49,472 nucleotides of DNA from Chloroflexota bacterium (lineage in GTDB: Bacteria; Chloroflexota; UBA11872; VXOZ01): positions 1 to 49,472 of the forward strand of contig JAJEAH010000011.1 of assembly GCA_022824225.1 (NCBI GenBank), in the 5' to 3' direction. The notes under the pieces are model-generated. The model saw only the letters and a program-made list of their open reading frames with translations. It was not told the origin of the DNA and did no database searches. Shown one piece after another: positions 27,021 through 35,748 of the stretch. Each line of letters starts with the position of its first letter. The first letter of the stretch is position 1. The position numbers and the translations under genes are program-made.

Positions 27021-27474
27021 GGTGCGTCCTATAGGTGGTGCGGCTATGACTACAGGGGCAGGAGCGCGGCAACGCATTCAGAAACTGTCGCTCGGCGGGT
27101 TCCGGCCGACCGTGGGGCACGCCGCTCACTGCCTTTAGGTTTTTGGTGCGGGTAAATTCCCATGCAGGCCGTTGCCGATCCGGTAAGGCCCAGCAAACGT
27201 CACGTTGGTTGGGGTCAAGCCCGCGGATCGGCGGATGCCGGGACGCAGTGGTTCTGCATCTGCCTCCTGGCATCGGACCGCTGCTATGGTTAGTGCGGCT
27301 TAACTGAGCCACAAGTTTCGTGCACGAATGTGGCTGGGAGCAGCGTAGGGACACTGTGGGGCGCCCCGGTGTACTTCCGGTTTCCCCGTCCAGACTAGGG
27401 GATTCAAAGGGTTGGCGCGTTATTCTAGCCGTGTGTCGGTTTCGAGATTGGTGATGATGGAGTTCTCAGAATAG
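27021..27474. other. 454-bp gap with a small composite hairpin
   Basis: No gene is supported. At 27307-27335 a 7-bp stem (AGCCACA/TGTGGCT) encloses a self-complementary TTCGTGCACGAA at 27317-27328. It may be a regulatory or transcript-processing structure; nothing else is clear. Confidence 0.5.
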
Positions 27475-28470
27475 ATGGAGCCGTACCGGTATCAGCCCCC
27501 CCGGCGGCGGTCGCGCGGAAACAGGCCGGCGTTTCGGGTTTGGCTCCTGGCGATGGTGTTGGCTTTGAGCGGCGTTATGTTGCTCTTGCGCTATGCTTCC
27601 GCGCCTACGGCCCCGGTGATAGTAGTGGCCGAAAACACGCCGGTGGTGGCGGAAGAGATTGTGGCCACGGTTTCCCCGCCGCGCGTCCATTTTTCGTATG
27701 CGTGGTTGGAGCAAAATCCAGCGCCGCCGCTTGACAGTTTTACGGCTAAGTCGGCGTTCCTGGTGGATCTAGGCACCAAGTCTGTGCTCTATGCCAGCAA
27801 TGAGCACACACAGCGCGCCCCCGCGAGCACGACGAAAATTCTTACAGCCGTGATTGCACTGGAAATTGCGGAAATCGAGCAAGAGATCGTGGTCTCGCAA
27901 CGGGCCGCGGAAACCGAACCCAATGTCATGGGCCTGAAAGCCGGCGAGGTCGTGCCGTTGAATATCTTGCTCTACGGCCTGATGTTGGACTCAGGCAATG
28001 ACGCCGCAATCGCGATTGCCGAAGGCACGCTTGGCTATGAGGCCTTCGTCCAGGCCATGAATGCTAAGGTGGAACAGCTTGAACTCCAGAATACGGAGTT
28101 CAGCAATCCCTCCGGCTATGACGAGGATGTGCTGCCTCACTACTCGTCGGCTCACGATTTGGCCGTACTGGCGGATTACGCGTTGGAGTGGGTGCCGGGC
28201 ATTGTCGAGTATGCGAGCACTACGCATATCTCGTTCACCGCCACCGATAGGCACGGTTGGTATGGGCCGCGGAACCTGAATAGCCTCTTGGTGACATATG
28301 AGGGCGTCTACGGATTGAAGCCCGGCTGGACGCCCGATGCGGAGTATTGTCTTGTGGCGGTAGCGGAGCGGGACGGGCGGCACCTGCTTGCCGTAGTGCT
28401 TGGCTCGACCCAACACTTTACCGATGCGGCCCTGTTACTGGACTATGGCTTTGCTCTGCCGCCGGTGTGA
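27475..28470 (+). CDS. D-alanyl-D-alanine carboxypeptidase (peptidase S11)
   Basis: A penicillin-binding-protein-type enzyme that trims peptidoglycan stem peptides. A basic N-terminus and one membrane segment (21-40) act as an anchor. The catalytic motifs are S118-T-T-K121 in RAPASTTKILTA, S173-G-N175 in LMLDSGNDAA, and K282-P-G284 in GLKPGWTPDAEY, where the more usual form is K-T-G. It ends at residue 331 without the long C-terminal domain of DacA. The start ATG has a weak GGAG site 12 nt upstream. Confidence 0.92.
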   Translation: MEPYRYQPPRRRSRGNRPAFRVWLLAMVLALSGVMLLLRYASAPTAPVIVVAENTPVVAEEIVATVSPPRVHFSYAWLEQNPAPPLDSFTAKSAFLVDLGTKSVLYASNEHTQRAPASTTKILTAVIALEIAEIEQEIVVSQRAAETEPNVMGLKAGEVVPLNILLYGLMLDSGNDAAIAIAEGTLGYEAFVQAMNAKVEQLELQNTEFSNPSGYDEDVLPHYSSAHDLAVLADYALEWVPGIVEYASTTHISFTATDRHGWYGPRNLNSLLVTYEGVYGLKPGWTPDAEYCLVAVAERDGRHLLAVVLGSTQHFTDAALLLDYGFALPPV

Positions 28471-28517
28471 GGCGTGGCCGCTGGCGCTGGTTCCCGGGCG
28501 GCGCGCCCCTTATCAAA

Positions 28518-28572
28518 GGCGGGGAGCCGGACATGTGGGGTCCGGCCGCCCAAGGGGACGTGCTTCCCCGCC
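28518..28572. other. Two-helix inverted repeat between convergent genes
   Basis: Outer arms at 28518-28525 and 28564-28572 (GGCGGGGA, TTCCCCGCC) enclose an inner hairpin GCCGGAC (28526-28532) / GTCCGGC (28540-28546). It lies between the ends of the carboxypeptidase (plus) and the DUF4097-like gene (minus), where it could act as a bidirectional transcription barrier. No T-tract is seen. Confidence 0.5.
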
Positions 28573-28688
28573 TCCGCTTACCGCTACCGGGCACCCCAAA
28601 GCGCTGCCACCGGCTACACGACGCGCTCCATGCGCTCTTTCCACCAGCGCACTTGTGGGTCTGCGATCGTCTCCCTAGAGAACTGGAG

Positions 28689-29771
28689 CTATTCGGTCGT
28701 CTGACCGGCAGGCGCTTCGCTCTCCTGGGCGTGGATGCGGATGCTGCCGCCGCTGCTGCGTAGTTGCAGGGCCGCAGTGCCGGCGCCGAGAGTGCCGGTG
28801 TATTGGCCGGTTCCATAACGGTTGCGGGCCTCGCCGACAGCGCCGGGCAGATTGACGTCCACGCCGCCACCGGAGGCAGCGGCATCGATGGTCACCGTGG
28901 ATGCCAAGTCCAAGACCAGCACCACACCGCCGCCGGCGCTCTCAACCCGGTGTTCTCCCGCGCTGAGCAGCGCGTGATCCAAACTGACGCTCCCACCGGC
29001 AGTCTTGATGTCAAGCGCTTCGGTGGCGCCCTGAAACGAGATTGGCCCCCCGGCGCTCACTGCGGTCAGAGACGGACCGGCGCCGTGAACGCCAATGCCG
29101 CCGCCGGCGGACTTGAGATTCAGTGCCCCGGTCACGTCGGTGAGTTGCAGCGAACCGCCTTCCACCGCAATGTCCAGCGACGACGACAGTTTCAGGCCAG
29201 ACATGCTCCCTCCCGATACGCGGCAAGTCAAGGAACGTACCGGCGGCAAACTCAGGGCGACATTTGGCACTCCGGCCCAAACGGCGCTGGCGTAGACACA
29301 GATCACGTAGGTGTCGCCCAGCGCCTGCACCGCCCACTCCCAATCGTGGCCTTCCCGGTCAAAACTCACGTGCGCGGGACCGGGAGCTTCTTCCACCCGC
29401 AGCGCGCCGCCTTCAACGTCCACCTCCACCCGGGCGTTGGCGGGAATCTCAAAGGTCCCGTCGTCCAATGCAACGGGTTCAAAGCCTTGGGCTTCGCGTT
29501 GTCGCTTGCGCTTTACGCCGCGCAAGGGCATGCGCAAACTGCTTCTGGGCAAGTCTGTTACAACCCGGGCGATGCGGTCCTCGACTTTGGAAAGAGTCTC
29601 TCCCAGCGAACGTTCCACTTCTTCCCACCAGCCCGAATCAAGCAGCGATGCACTCCTGCGGCGAGACTGTTCACCGCCGGTCCGCACCGCATTGAGCAGG
29701 CGCTCGGCGTCTTCCACGGATACCTTGCCTTCGCGCAGCATCTCGAGGATCATGCGTTCTTCTGCGCTCAT
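28689..29771 (-). CDS. SHOCT-like plus DUF4097/YvlB-type adhesin-like protein
   Basis: A 360-residue protein starting MSAEERMILEMLREGKVSVE, a SHOCT/YvlB N-terminal helical module that often pairs with DUF2089. A basic linker follows. From about residue 110 there is a right-handed beta-helix-like DUF4097 domain with repeated phrases (SGGSMSGLKLSS, EGGSLQLTDV, AGGGIGVHG, AGGSVSLDH, SGGGVDVNLPG, SGGSIRIHA). No signal peptide or membrane segment is seen. The start at 29771 is preferred over 29837 because AGGGAG lies just upstream and the DUF2089 stop is 4 nt away. It is likely part of an envelope or membrane stress response, by analogy with LiaX/YvlB. Confidence 0.82.
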   Translation of the reverse strand: MSAEERMILEMLREGKVSVEDAERLLNAVRTGGEQSRRRSASLLDSGWWEEVERSLGETLSKVEDRIARVVTDLPRSSLRMPLRGVKRKRQREAQGFEPVALDDGTFEIPANARVEVDVEGGALRVEEAPGPAHVSFDREGHDWEWAVQALGDTYVICVYASAVWAGVPNVALSLPPVRSLTCRVSGGSMSGLKLSSSLDIAVEGGSLQLTDVTGALNLKSAGGGIGVHGAGPSLTAVSAGGPISFQGATEALDIKTAGGSVSLDHALLSAGEHRVESAGGGVVLVLDLASTVTIDAAASGGGVDVNLPGAVGEARNRYGTGQYTGTLGAGTAALQLRSSGGSIRIHAQESEAPAGQTTE

Positions 29772-29775
29772 CGTC

Positions 29776-30177
29776 CTACTCCCTGTCTGCCAGGCGGCGT
29801 AGCGCTTCTTCAACACTGAGCGAGCCGCTTTCCACATCCTGGAGTGTGCTCAAGCGCTCAGCTTGTTGAGTAGCATCATCCGAAGCCGGCTTGTGACCGA
29901 GTTGGCCTATTATCTCCTCCAAGCGAGTGCGTACAGTGGGGTACGAAACACCCAACTCTTTCTGAACCTCGCTCATGTTGCCGCGCGCAACTAAGAAGAT
30001 CTCCACGAAGCGTTGCTGCTCCGCAGTGAGACGGTTGAATGGATTGAGTAGGAATTCGCCTTCCAAGGCGACACCGCAGTCCGCGCAGCTCAGACGCTGT
30101 ACCGTGAGTTCGCTTGAGCATACGGGACAGCGCCCAAGTACTTCCGGCGAACGGGAGTTTCCCATGATATTCCGCAT
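29776..30177 (-). CDS. DUF2089 family zinc-ribbon / HTH regulator
   Basis: A 133-residue protein. It has a zinc ribbon (CPVCSSELTVQRLSCADCG) and then a helix-turn-helix-like segment (LTAEQQRFVEIFLVARGNMS, then EVQKELGVSYPTVRTRLEEI). The C-terminus repeats the SHOCT-like SLSVEEALRRLADRE found in its partner. It sits 4 nt upstream of the DUF4097 gene, so the pair is translationally linked. A strong promoter precedes it. It is probably a transcription regulator; ligand unknown. The alternative start is the ATG at 30165. Confidence 0.88.
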   Translation of the reverse strand: MRNIMGNSRSPEVLGRCPVCSSELTVQRLSCADCGVALEGEFLLNPFNRLTAEQQRFVEIFLVARGNMSEVQKELGVSYPTVRTRLEEIIGQLGHKPASDDATQQAERLSTLQDVESGSLSVEEALRRLADRE

Positions 30178-30229
30178 TGCGTGCCCCCAAGAGTGGACTA
30201 TTGCAGTATTCTAATCTTCATCTTGAGAA

Positions 30230-30258
30230 ATTATATCAGAATATGCAGAAGCTGGCAA
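30230..30258 (-). promoter_or_regulatory. Sigma-70-type promoter of the DUF2089 operon
   Basis: On the minus strand, TTGCCA (30258-30253), a 17-bp spacer and a perfect TATAAT (30235-30230). It lies in the most AT-rich patch of the region, about 50 bp before the DUF2089 start. Confidence 0.85.
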
Positions 30259-30299
30259 TGATTTGGGAGAAATGGTGATAAAACGTAGTATTCGGTTGA

Positions 30300-30829
30300 T
30301 ATGGGCTACAAGCACGCAAACTGTACGCGCCACTCTACGCGGAGCGGCCTCAGCGGCCGGGCGCCAATCACGGCAAAGAGGACACTGTGTTTGAGTACGT
30401 GCGCCTGCTCCGCGATGGCGTGGCGACCAGCAGTTCCATGGCGTGCGAAGATGCTGAGACTATGGTTAGGGGCCGAGTGCGCGGCGACTTGCGCTAACAC
30501 ATGTGTCCTAGAACCTGTGCCATCCGCTGCCATCTGCTCCGCGGCCCAAGTAAGCCGGGTTGGCAGTATGAGGACGTGAGCAGTAGCCGCGTGGGGGTGC
30601 GCTGACGTTTGGGACAGGTCAGGCCGGATGGAAGCCTGATCGGAACCGTCCCAAGTGTGAGGGAAGCCCCGTGGACGATTCGGCGCTTCACTGTCGATCG
30701 GGCTAGAGGAGGGAAAGCCGGTGTGCGGCAATCAGAGAGGACGAGGGACAAACCGGTGAGGGCTGAAAGTCCACTGCACTTCCCAGCGGGCTATGGGATT
30801 TCGCGGGGACGAACGAGCGGGCGGTGCGC
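30300..30829. other. 530-bp gap with nested RNA-like helices
   Basis: No gene is supported. TTGGGAC (30609-30615) pairs with GTCCCAA (30648-30654) around an inner 8-bp helix, 30617-30624 with 30634-30641. Further on, GTGGAC (30671-30676) can pair with GTCCAC (30769-30774), and CCGGT (30718-30722) with ACCGG (30752-30756). A structured RNA on either strand is possible. It matches no class I can name. Confidence 0.45.
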
Positions 30830-31828
30830 CTAGCCGCCGATCTGGGACATGGTGCGGTTGGCGCGTTGGAAGAACTCGCCCTCATTGATGCGGTGCTTGA
30901 GTTCTTTCTGCCAGACCGCGGCGCGGATTATCTTCTCAAGCTCCGCGTCGCTGGCCCCATCGCGCAGTGGGCTCCGCAAATCCGTCTCTCGCACAGAGAA
31001 GAGGCACGTTCGGAACATACCCTCAGCCGTCAGGCGTATACGGTTGCACGAGGCGCAGAACGGCTCACTTACGGGGTTGATGAACCCAATTTCACCATTG
31101 CCGTCAGCAAAGCGATAGACTCGCGACGTGGAGGAAGGCTCGGTGGGGACGGGCGCCAATGGCACGGGCATGGCATTATTGACCATCTCCAGGATTTCCT
31201 TGCCGGTGAGCACGTTCTCTTCGCGCCAAATGCCGTCGGCATCCAGGGGCATGAACTCAATGAAACGCACCACGTAGGGTTTGCGGCGGGCAAGCTCGGC
31301 AAAGGCAACGACTTCGCGTTCGGTAAAGCCGCGAATCGCGACGGCATTGAGCTTGATTGGGCTGATAGTTGGGTACTTCTCCAACTCTTCCAGACCCTCG
31401 AGCACGGCATTGAGCGCGTTGCGCCGCGTAATGTAGGCAAAGTGCTCGGGGACAAGGCTATCAAGACTCACATTGATGCGGGTCAGCCCGGCCTCTGCCA
31501 GCGGCTTGGCCAGCGCCGTAAGCCGAAAGCCGTTGGTGGTGAGCGATAGGCTCTCCAGTTCGTCGATCAAGCGCAAGCGGCGAATCAGGTGCGGCAAGTC
31601 TTTGCGCACGGTCGGTTCGCCGCCGGTAATGCGGATATCCCGTACGCCCAGGCCTACGAACAGGCGGGCCAGCCGCTCGATTTCTTCATAGGTGAGGATT
31701 TCCTCGCGCGGCACCCACTGCATCATCTCTTCCGGCATGCAGTAGCGACAGCGAAAATTGCAGCGGTCCGTAATCGAGATGCGCAGGTTCTCGATCTGCC
31801 GACCGAAACTGTCTATCAACGGCTGCAT
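30830..31828 (-). CDS. moaA: GTP 3',8-cyclase MoaA (molybdenum cofactor biosynthesis)
   Basis: A radical SAM enzyme for the first step of molybdopterin synthesis. From the ATG at 31828 the protein has 332 residues. The SAM cluster is C23-NFR-C27-RY-C30, and the second cluster uses C258, C261 and C275 (FCASCNRIRLTAEGMFRTC). IRITGGEPTVRKDL is the usual SAM-contact motif. The C-terminal diglycine (SQIGG), needed for activity in the family, is intact. The start is chosen because GGAGA lies 7 nt upstream; the upstream in-frame extension to 31939 lacks a ribosome site. It fits with mobB in this window and with the molybdenum hydroxylase operon. Confidence 0.95.
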   Translation of the reverse strand: MQPLIDSFGRQIENLRISITDRCNFRCRYCMPEEMMQWVPREEILTYEEIERLARLFVGLGVRDIRITGGEPTVRKDLPHLIRRLRLIDELESLSLTTNGFRLTALAKPLAEAGLTRINVSLDSLVPEHFAYITRRNALNAVLEGLEELEKYPTISPIKLNAVAIRGFTEREVVAFAELARRKPYVVRFIEFMPLDADGIWREENVLTGKEILEMVNNAMPVPLAPVPTEPSSTSRVYRFADGNGEIGFINPVSEPFCASCNRIRLTAEGMFRTCLFSVRETDLRSPLRDGASDAELEKIIRAAVWQKELKHRINEGEFFQRANRTMSQIGG

Positions 31829-32024
31829 CGCGGTCTCCACATGGCTCAGCTTTCGCGCCGGCAATTGTCCGCTGGAACTATCGGACTTTCGCGGGGTGGA
31901 TTGTTGCATCCGCATCACAATTAGCCCCGCCGTGCCCATCTGCCAAGCGGGCGCCTGGTCCGGTGCGAACGCTTACCTGCTATTGCCCGGCCCGTCTAGT
32001 CCCATTATAGCGCACAGCCGTGAT
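31829..32024 (-). promoter_or_regulatory. Promoter and long leader of moaA
   Basis: A perfect TATAAT lies on the minus strand at 32009-32004, but no good -35 and no TGn extension is seen. It would give a leader of about 170 nt before moaA, long enough for a regulatory RNA such as a Moco-sensing element. I do not see a recognisable Moco riboswitch core. Confidence 0.4.
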
Positions 32025-33431
32025 TCAGCGTATAAGGGCTTGCAGGGCGCGCAGGACGGCCTCGTCATCCGCCGGCAGCACGGTACGGGGATCCAACACG
32101 ACGGCATCCCGTTCGATGCGCACCACGAGCGGCGGGTTGCCGGAGCGGAGCTTGCCTGCCAGCGCGTCCGGCGTCTGATCGGGAGAACTGAGGCGTAGCG
32201 CCCGCGTCGGCAACGTCTCGCCCGGCAACGAGCCGCCGCCGACTGCGGACTCTGCCGGCGCTACGCTGGCGGTGAACGCCGCCGCGTTTGCCGACCGGAG
32301 CGCCTGTTGCCAGCGGCGGGCGCGGTCCGCCAGTTCGCTCGGTTGCGCGGCAATCATCTGCCATACCGGTATGTGAGACAGGGCCTCAGCCTTTTGATAG
32401 TGGGAAAGCGTGGCTTCCAAGCCGGCGATGGTGGTCTTATCGAGGCGGAGCGCGCGGGTGAGGGGATGCCGTTGCATGGCGGCGATATAGTCGCTCTTGC
32501 CGGCAATCAATCCGCTCTGCGGACCGCCCAGCAGCTTGTCGCCCGAAAACGTCACTACCGCGCAGCCGGCAGCTAGCGCCTCTTGCACGGTCGGTTCCGG
32601 ATGGAGCCCAAAGTCCGCCGTATCCAGCAGGGAGCCGCTACCCAGATCGTAGATCACCGGGATGCCACGGCTGCCGGCCGCTGTTGCCAATTCAGCCAGA
32701 TTGGGTTCGTGCGTGAATCCCATTACCCGAAAGTTGCTCGAGTGCACCCGCAAAATGACCGCGGTTGCCGGGGTGATGGCGTCGCAAAAGTCAGCGACAT
32801 ACGTGCGATTTGTGGTGCCGACTTCCACCAACCGGGCGCCGCTCTGCGCCAGAACGTCGGGAATGCGAAAACCGCCGCCGATTTCAACGGCTTCGCCCCG
32901 GGAGACGATGACCTCTTTGCCGGCTGCCAGCGCGCTCAGGGCGAGCAGGATTGCGGCGGCGTTATTGTTCACCGCCAGCGCGTCCTCGGCGCCGGTGAGC
33001 GCCGATAGCGCCGCCGTTAGGTGGGTGTAGCGGGAGCCGCGCGTGCCGCCGGCCAGGTCGAACTCCAGATTGCTGTAACCGGCGCCAACGGCCGCCATGG
33101 CCTGCAAGGCGGCGGCGCTCAGCGGGGCGCGCCCCAAGTTGGTGTGCAGTATGACGCCGGTGGCATTGATAACCGGTTGCAGCGAGGGCTGAAAGCGTTG
33201 TGCCGCGGCCTGTTGCAGGCGGCGGGCCAACTCGTCGAGGGTGGGCGCGGCCGCGCCCTTGACGACTGCGGCGCGCGCCGCAGCCAAAACTTCGCGGGCC
33301 AAGTCTACCCGGACGTGATGGGGAAAGTCGAGGTCTAGAGTGGTGACGGCAGGCGCAAGCAGCAGCCGGTCGACGCTTGGGAGCCGCCGCAGGCTGTCTC
33401 TATGCTCCGTACTTGGCGAGTTTTTGCGCAT
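32025..33431 (-). CDS. selA: L-seryl-tRNA(Sec) selenium transferase SelA
   Basis: A PLP enzyme that converts Ser-tRNA(Sec) to selenocysteyl-tRNA(Sec). From the ATG at 33431 it has 468 residues, the normal length. The N-terminal LRRLPSVDRLL, the VINATGVILHTNLGRAPLS block and the PLP lysine K299 in FSGDKLLGGPQSGL are intact. The start lies inside the 3' end of apgM (32-bp overlap), which points to co-transcription. selB, selD and tRNA(Sec) are not in the window. Its presence implies that in-frame UGA can encode Sec in this genome. Confidence 0.95.
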   Translation of the reverse strand: MRKNSPSTEHRDSLRRLPSVDRLLLAPAVTTLDLDFPHHVRVDLAREVLAAARAAVVKGAAAPTLDELARRLQQAAAQRFQPSLQPVINATGVILHTNLGRAPLSAAALQAMAAVGAGYSNLEFDLAGGTRGSRYTHLTAALSALTGAEDALAVNNNAAAILLALSALAAGKEVIVSRGEAVEIGGGFRIPDVLAQSGARLVEVGTTNRTYVADFCDAITPATAVILRVHSSNFRVMGFTHEPNLAELATAAGSRGIPVIYDLGSGSLLDTADFGLHPEPTVQEALAAGCAVVTFSGDKLLGGPQSGLIAGKSDYIAAMQRHPLTRALRLDKTTIAGLEATLSHYQKAEALSHIPVWQMIAAQPSELADRARRWQQALRSANAAAFTASVAPAESAVGGGSLPGETLPTRALRLSSPDQTPDALAGKLRSGNPPLVVRIERDAVVLDPRTVLPADDEAVLRALQALIR

Positions 33432-34647
33432 GGCCCATGGCAAGCAGCATCGCTTCTTGCGCCGGAAAGCGGCCCAGGCTCCCCCGCACGAGCGCGCGTT
33501 CGGTGAATTCGCTAATGTCGTCGCTGATGCACGTCTTGCTAAAGAGGGCAAAGGGCACGGGATGCCACGAGTGGCCGCTCAACGCGGCAGGCGAGGAGTG
33601 GTCGCCCGTGATCACGAATACATCCGGTTGCAGGCGCTGCAAGGCGGGTATCAGGCTATCGACGTCTTCCAGCACCTGGACCTTCTGATTGAAGTCCCCG
33701 TCTTCACCCGCTGAATCCGTGGCCTTGACGTGGAAATAGAAGAAGTCGTGCGCGTCCCAGTGTTCCTGGAGAGTCTCAAACTCGTCCCAGACCGTAGCGC
33801 CGGTTTCCAGCACTTCCATGCCCACGAGTTTTGCCAGGCCGCGATACATGGGGTAGGCGGCAATTGCGCCGGGCGAAAGGCTGAAGATCTGCGGCATGGT
33901 GGGTATGTTCGGCATGCCGGCGGCGCCGCGCAACAAGAGCGCGTTGGCGGGCTCCTGCCCCTGCAGCACCATTGCGGCCTCGGCCAGAAAACTGTTGACG
34001 ATCTGCGCCATGGGGGCGGCGTCTTCGTTGGTGGGCTCGGCGGGCAAGGGCGGCACGCCGGTGCGCTGCGGGTCCGTGTCGGTCACGAAGTCGGACAGGC
34101 CTTCACCGCGGAACACCACCAGGGCACGGTGCCCGGACTCCGTTTCCACGAAGACCTCTACTTCCGGCAAATGAATGTGCCGCAGCAGAGCGCAGAGCTC
34201 GCGGTTCAACTCCGTGGCCAGGCGGCCGGCGCGCCGGTCCGTAATGACGCCATCCGCGTCCACAGTGGCGAAGTTCGCGCGAAAGCAAATGTCGTTGGGT
34301 CCGATGGGAAAGTCAATGCCCAGGGCGGAGAGCACGCCGCGGCCAATATCGAACCGGATCGGGTCGTAGCCAAAGAGCGCGAGGTGCGACGGCCCGCTGC
34401 CCGGGGTGATACCGGGCGCTATCGGATCGGTGACACCGCAGATCGAGAGCGCCGCAAAGCGGTCCAGATTTGGTATCCGAGCGACCTCGAGTTCAGACTT
34501 GCCGACATCCGGGTGGGGCATTCCACCCAGCCCATCGAGCACGAAGAACAGAATTTTCGAGGAGGTCTTTTCAGAGAGGTCCTGGATGAGGGCGAGGGGT
34601 ATCACGGGGAAAACCTGCCAAGATGTGTGCGCTATTTCAACGGTCAT
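33400..34647 (-). CDS. apgM: 2,3-bisphosphoglycerate-independent phosphoglycerate mutase, archaeal type
   Basis: Interconverts 3- and 2-phosphoglycerate. 415 residues, matching the ApgM family and not the longer GpmI. Visible are the metal-site FFVLDGLGGMPHPD near residue 36, GSGPSHLALFGYDP near 83, FRANFATVD near 123, FHVKATDSAGEDGD near 317 and the C-terminal VITGDHSSPAALSGHSWHPV. The N-terminal 29 residues before KILFFVLDG are longer than usual; a GTG at codon 15 or another start cannot be excluded, and no strong ribosome site precedes the ATG. Confidence 0.93.
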   Translation of the reverse strand: MTVEIAHTSWQVFPVIPLALIQDLSEKTSSKILFFVLDGLGGMPHPDVGKSELEVARIPNLDRFAALSICGVTDPIAPGITPGSGPSHLALFGYDPIRFDIGRGVLSALGIDFPIGPNDICFRANFATVDADGVITDRRAGRLATELNRELCALLRHIHLPEVEVFVETESGHRALVVFRGEGLSDFVTDTDPQRTGVPPLPAEPTNEDAAPMAQIVNSFLAEAAMVLQGQEPANALLLRGAAGMPNIPTMPQIFSLSPGAIAAYPMYRGLAKLVGMEVLETGATVWDEFETLQEHWDAHDFFYFHVKATDSAGEDGDFNQKVQVLEDVDSLIPALQRLQPDVFVITGDHSSPAALSGHSWHPVPFALFSKTCISDDISEFTERALVRGSLGRFPAQEAMLLAMGHAQKLAKYGA

Positions 34648-35000
34648 GCTAGCAGGTAACCAAGTCGTTGTCTATCGGCGCGGCGGTAGACGAGCGAATG
34701 TCACCACGGAGCGACAACTGCTTGCCTGGGCAAATGTGAGAAATCAGGCATGGTCGAGCGCGAGGACGTCAGGGAGTGCGGCATGCCGGAGACGCCGGAG
34801 AGGAAGGTCGTCTTGCCCGTTGCACTGGGCGGAGGCGCTCCTGGATTTGGGCCGCCGTGAACGCCCAAAGCCCGCGGCCTAACGCCGTGCCGCGGCTGCG
34901 TTGCGGGGGAACCTGCCTTAGGCATCTGGGCCGCAGGCACAGCCAGGAAGAAGCAGCAAGCGATTAGTCCACGGGAATCAACAGACTTGGGCTTGATCAC
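34648..35000. other. Gap upstream of apgM with no gene seen
   Basis: About 350 bp with only GC-driven short ORFs. No promoter pair was recognised for the divergent minus-strand apgM. Confidence 0.5.
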
Positions 35001-35189
35001 CTTGTTGGGCTATAGCTCATGTCATTCCGAGCGCAGCGTCGAACAGGGTTCGCTGACTTCGTCAAAGACGCGGAATCTAAAACGCTCCCGACTCTAGATT
35101 CTTCGTCGCTGCACTCCTCAGAATGACATTTCGGGGAGCAGCCGTCTACGTTGACACCCAAACCTGTGCAGCCGAAGTCAATACCCACT
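35001..35189. repeat. Dispersed ~190-bp palindromic (MITE-like) element, copy 1
   Basis: Near-identical to sequence at 46233-46258 joined to 46702-46871. The core runs from GTCATTCCGAGCG (35021-35033) to CAGAATGACAT (35119-35129) with partly complementary arms. A conserved right flank continues to about 35189. It carries no ORF of its own, so it is a non-autonomous repeat. Confidence 0.88.
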
Positions 35190-35468
35190 AGTCGCGTAGT
35201 CCACTGCGGCTCATTCACCACGTTCCCGGCTTGTTGGCACAGCCAGGAAGGCAAGCCCTGGACGCAAGACGTCGTGCCTAGTCTGCGCAGGTGGGAGCAC
35301 AAGCTCTTCGCACTGCCTGGGTCGCATTGACCTCAGTAGCGCGAAGAACCCGTGGTAGTCGATTCACACGGCAAGGACGAAGATTCAGGAGGCGGACGGA
35401 ATGGCCGGGGCTATGCTCGATGGTGTCGCGTTACAGCCAGCGCCTGAGCCGTTCACCCTTCGACGTTG

Positions 35469-35531
35469 CTCAGGGCGAACGGCTCAGGGCGGACGGCTGA
35501 GGGCGAACGGCTGAGGACGAACGGCTCAGGC
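35469..35531. repeat. 14-bp tandem repeat array
   Basis: Four and a half copies of a 14-bp unit (CTCAGGGCGAACGG) start at 35469, 35483, 35497, 35511 and 35525. They are flanked by CTTCGAC and TGTCGAAG motifs of the same repeat family seen near 260 and 9590. Confidence 0.9.
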
Positions 35532-35748
35532 GCGAGATCGTCGGTTTTGCGCATTCCACGCTCCGCGTGCGCTTGGACAGAGCCTGTCTTGAGTCTGCCT
35601 GCGTTGAGCTTGACTGCGCTGAGCCTGCCTGCCCTGAGCATGTCGAAGGGTCGAAGCGCTTAGCGTGAACGGAGAAAACTGAAGCCATCCACTCTAATGC
35701 GACAGCATTAGGGGCTATGTCCTTCGTTACCCCTGACCGGAATTCGCG

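Noticed and set aside
27021-27474. tRNA or known riboswitch in the gap after the ABC operon
   Set aside because: No T-loop or cloverleaf and no recognisable riboswitch core was found; only a small hairpin.
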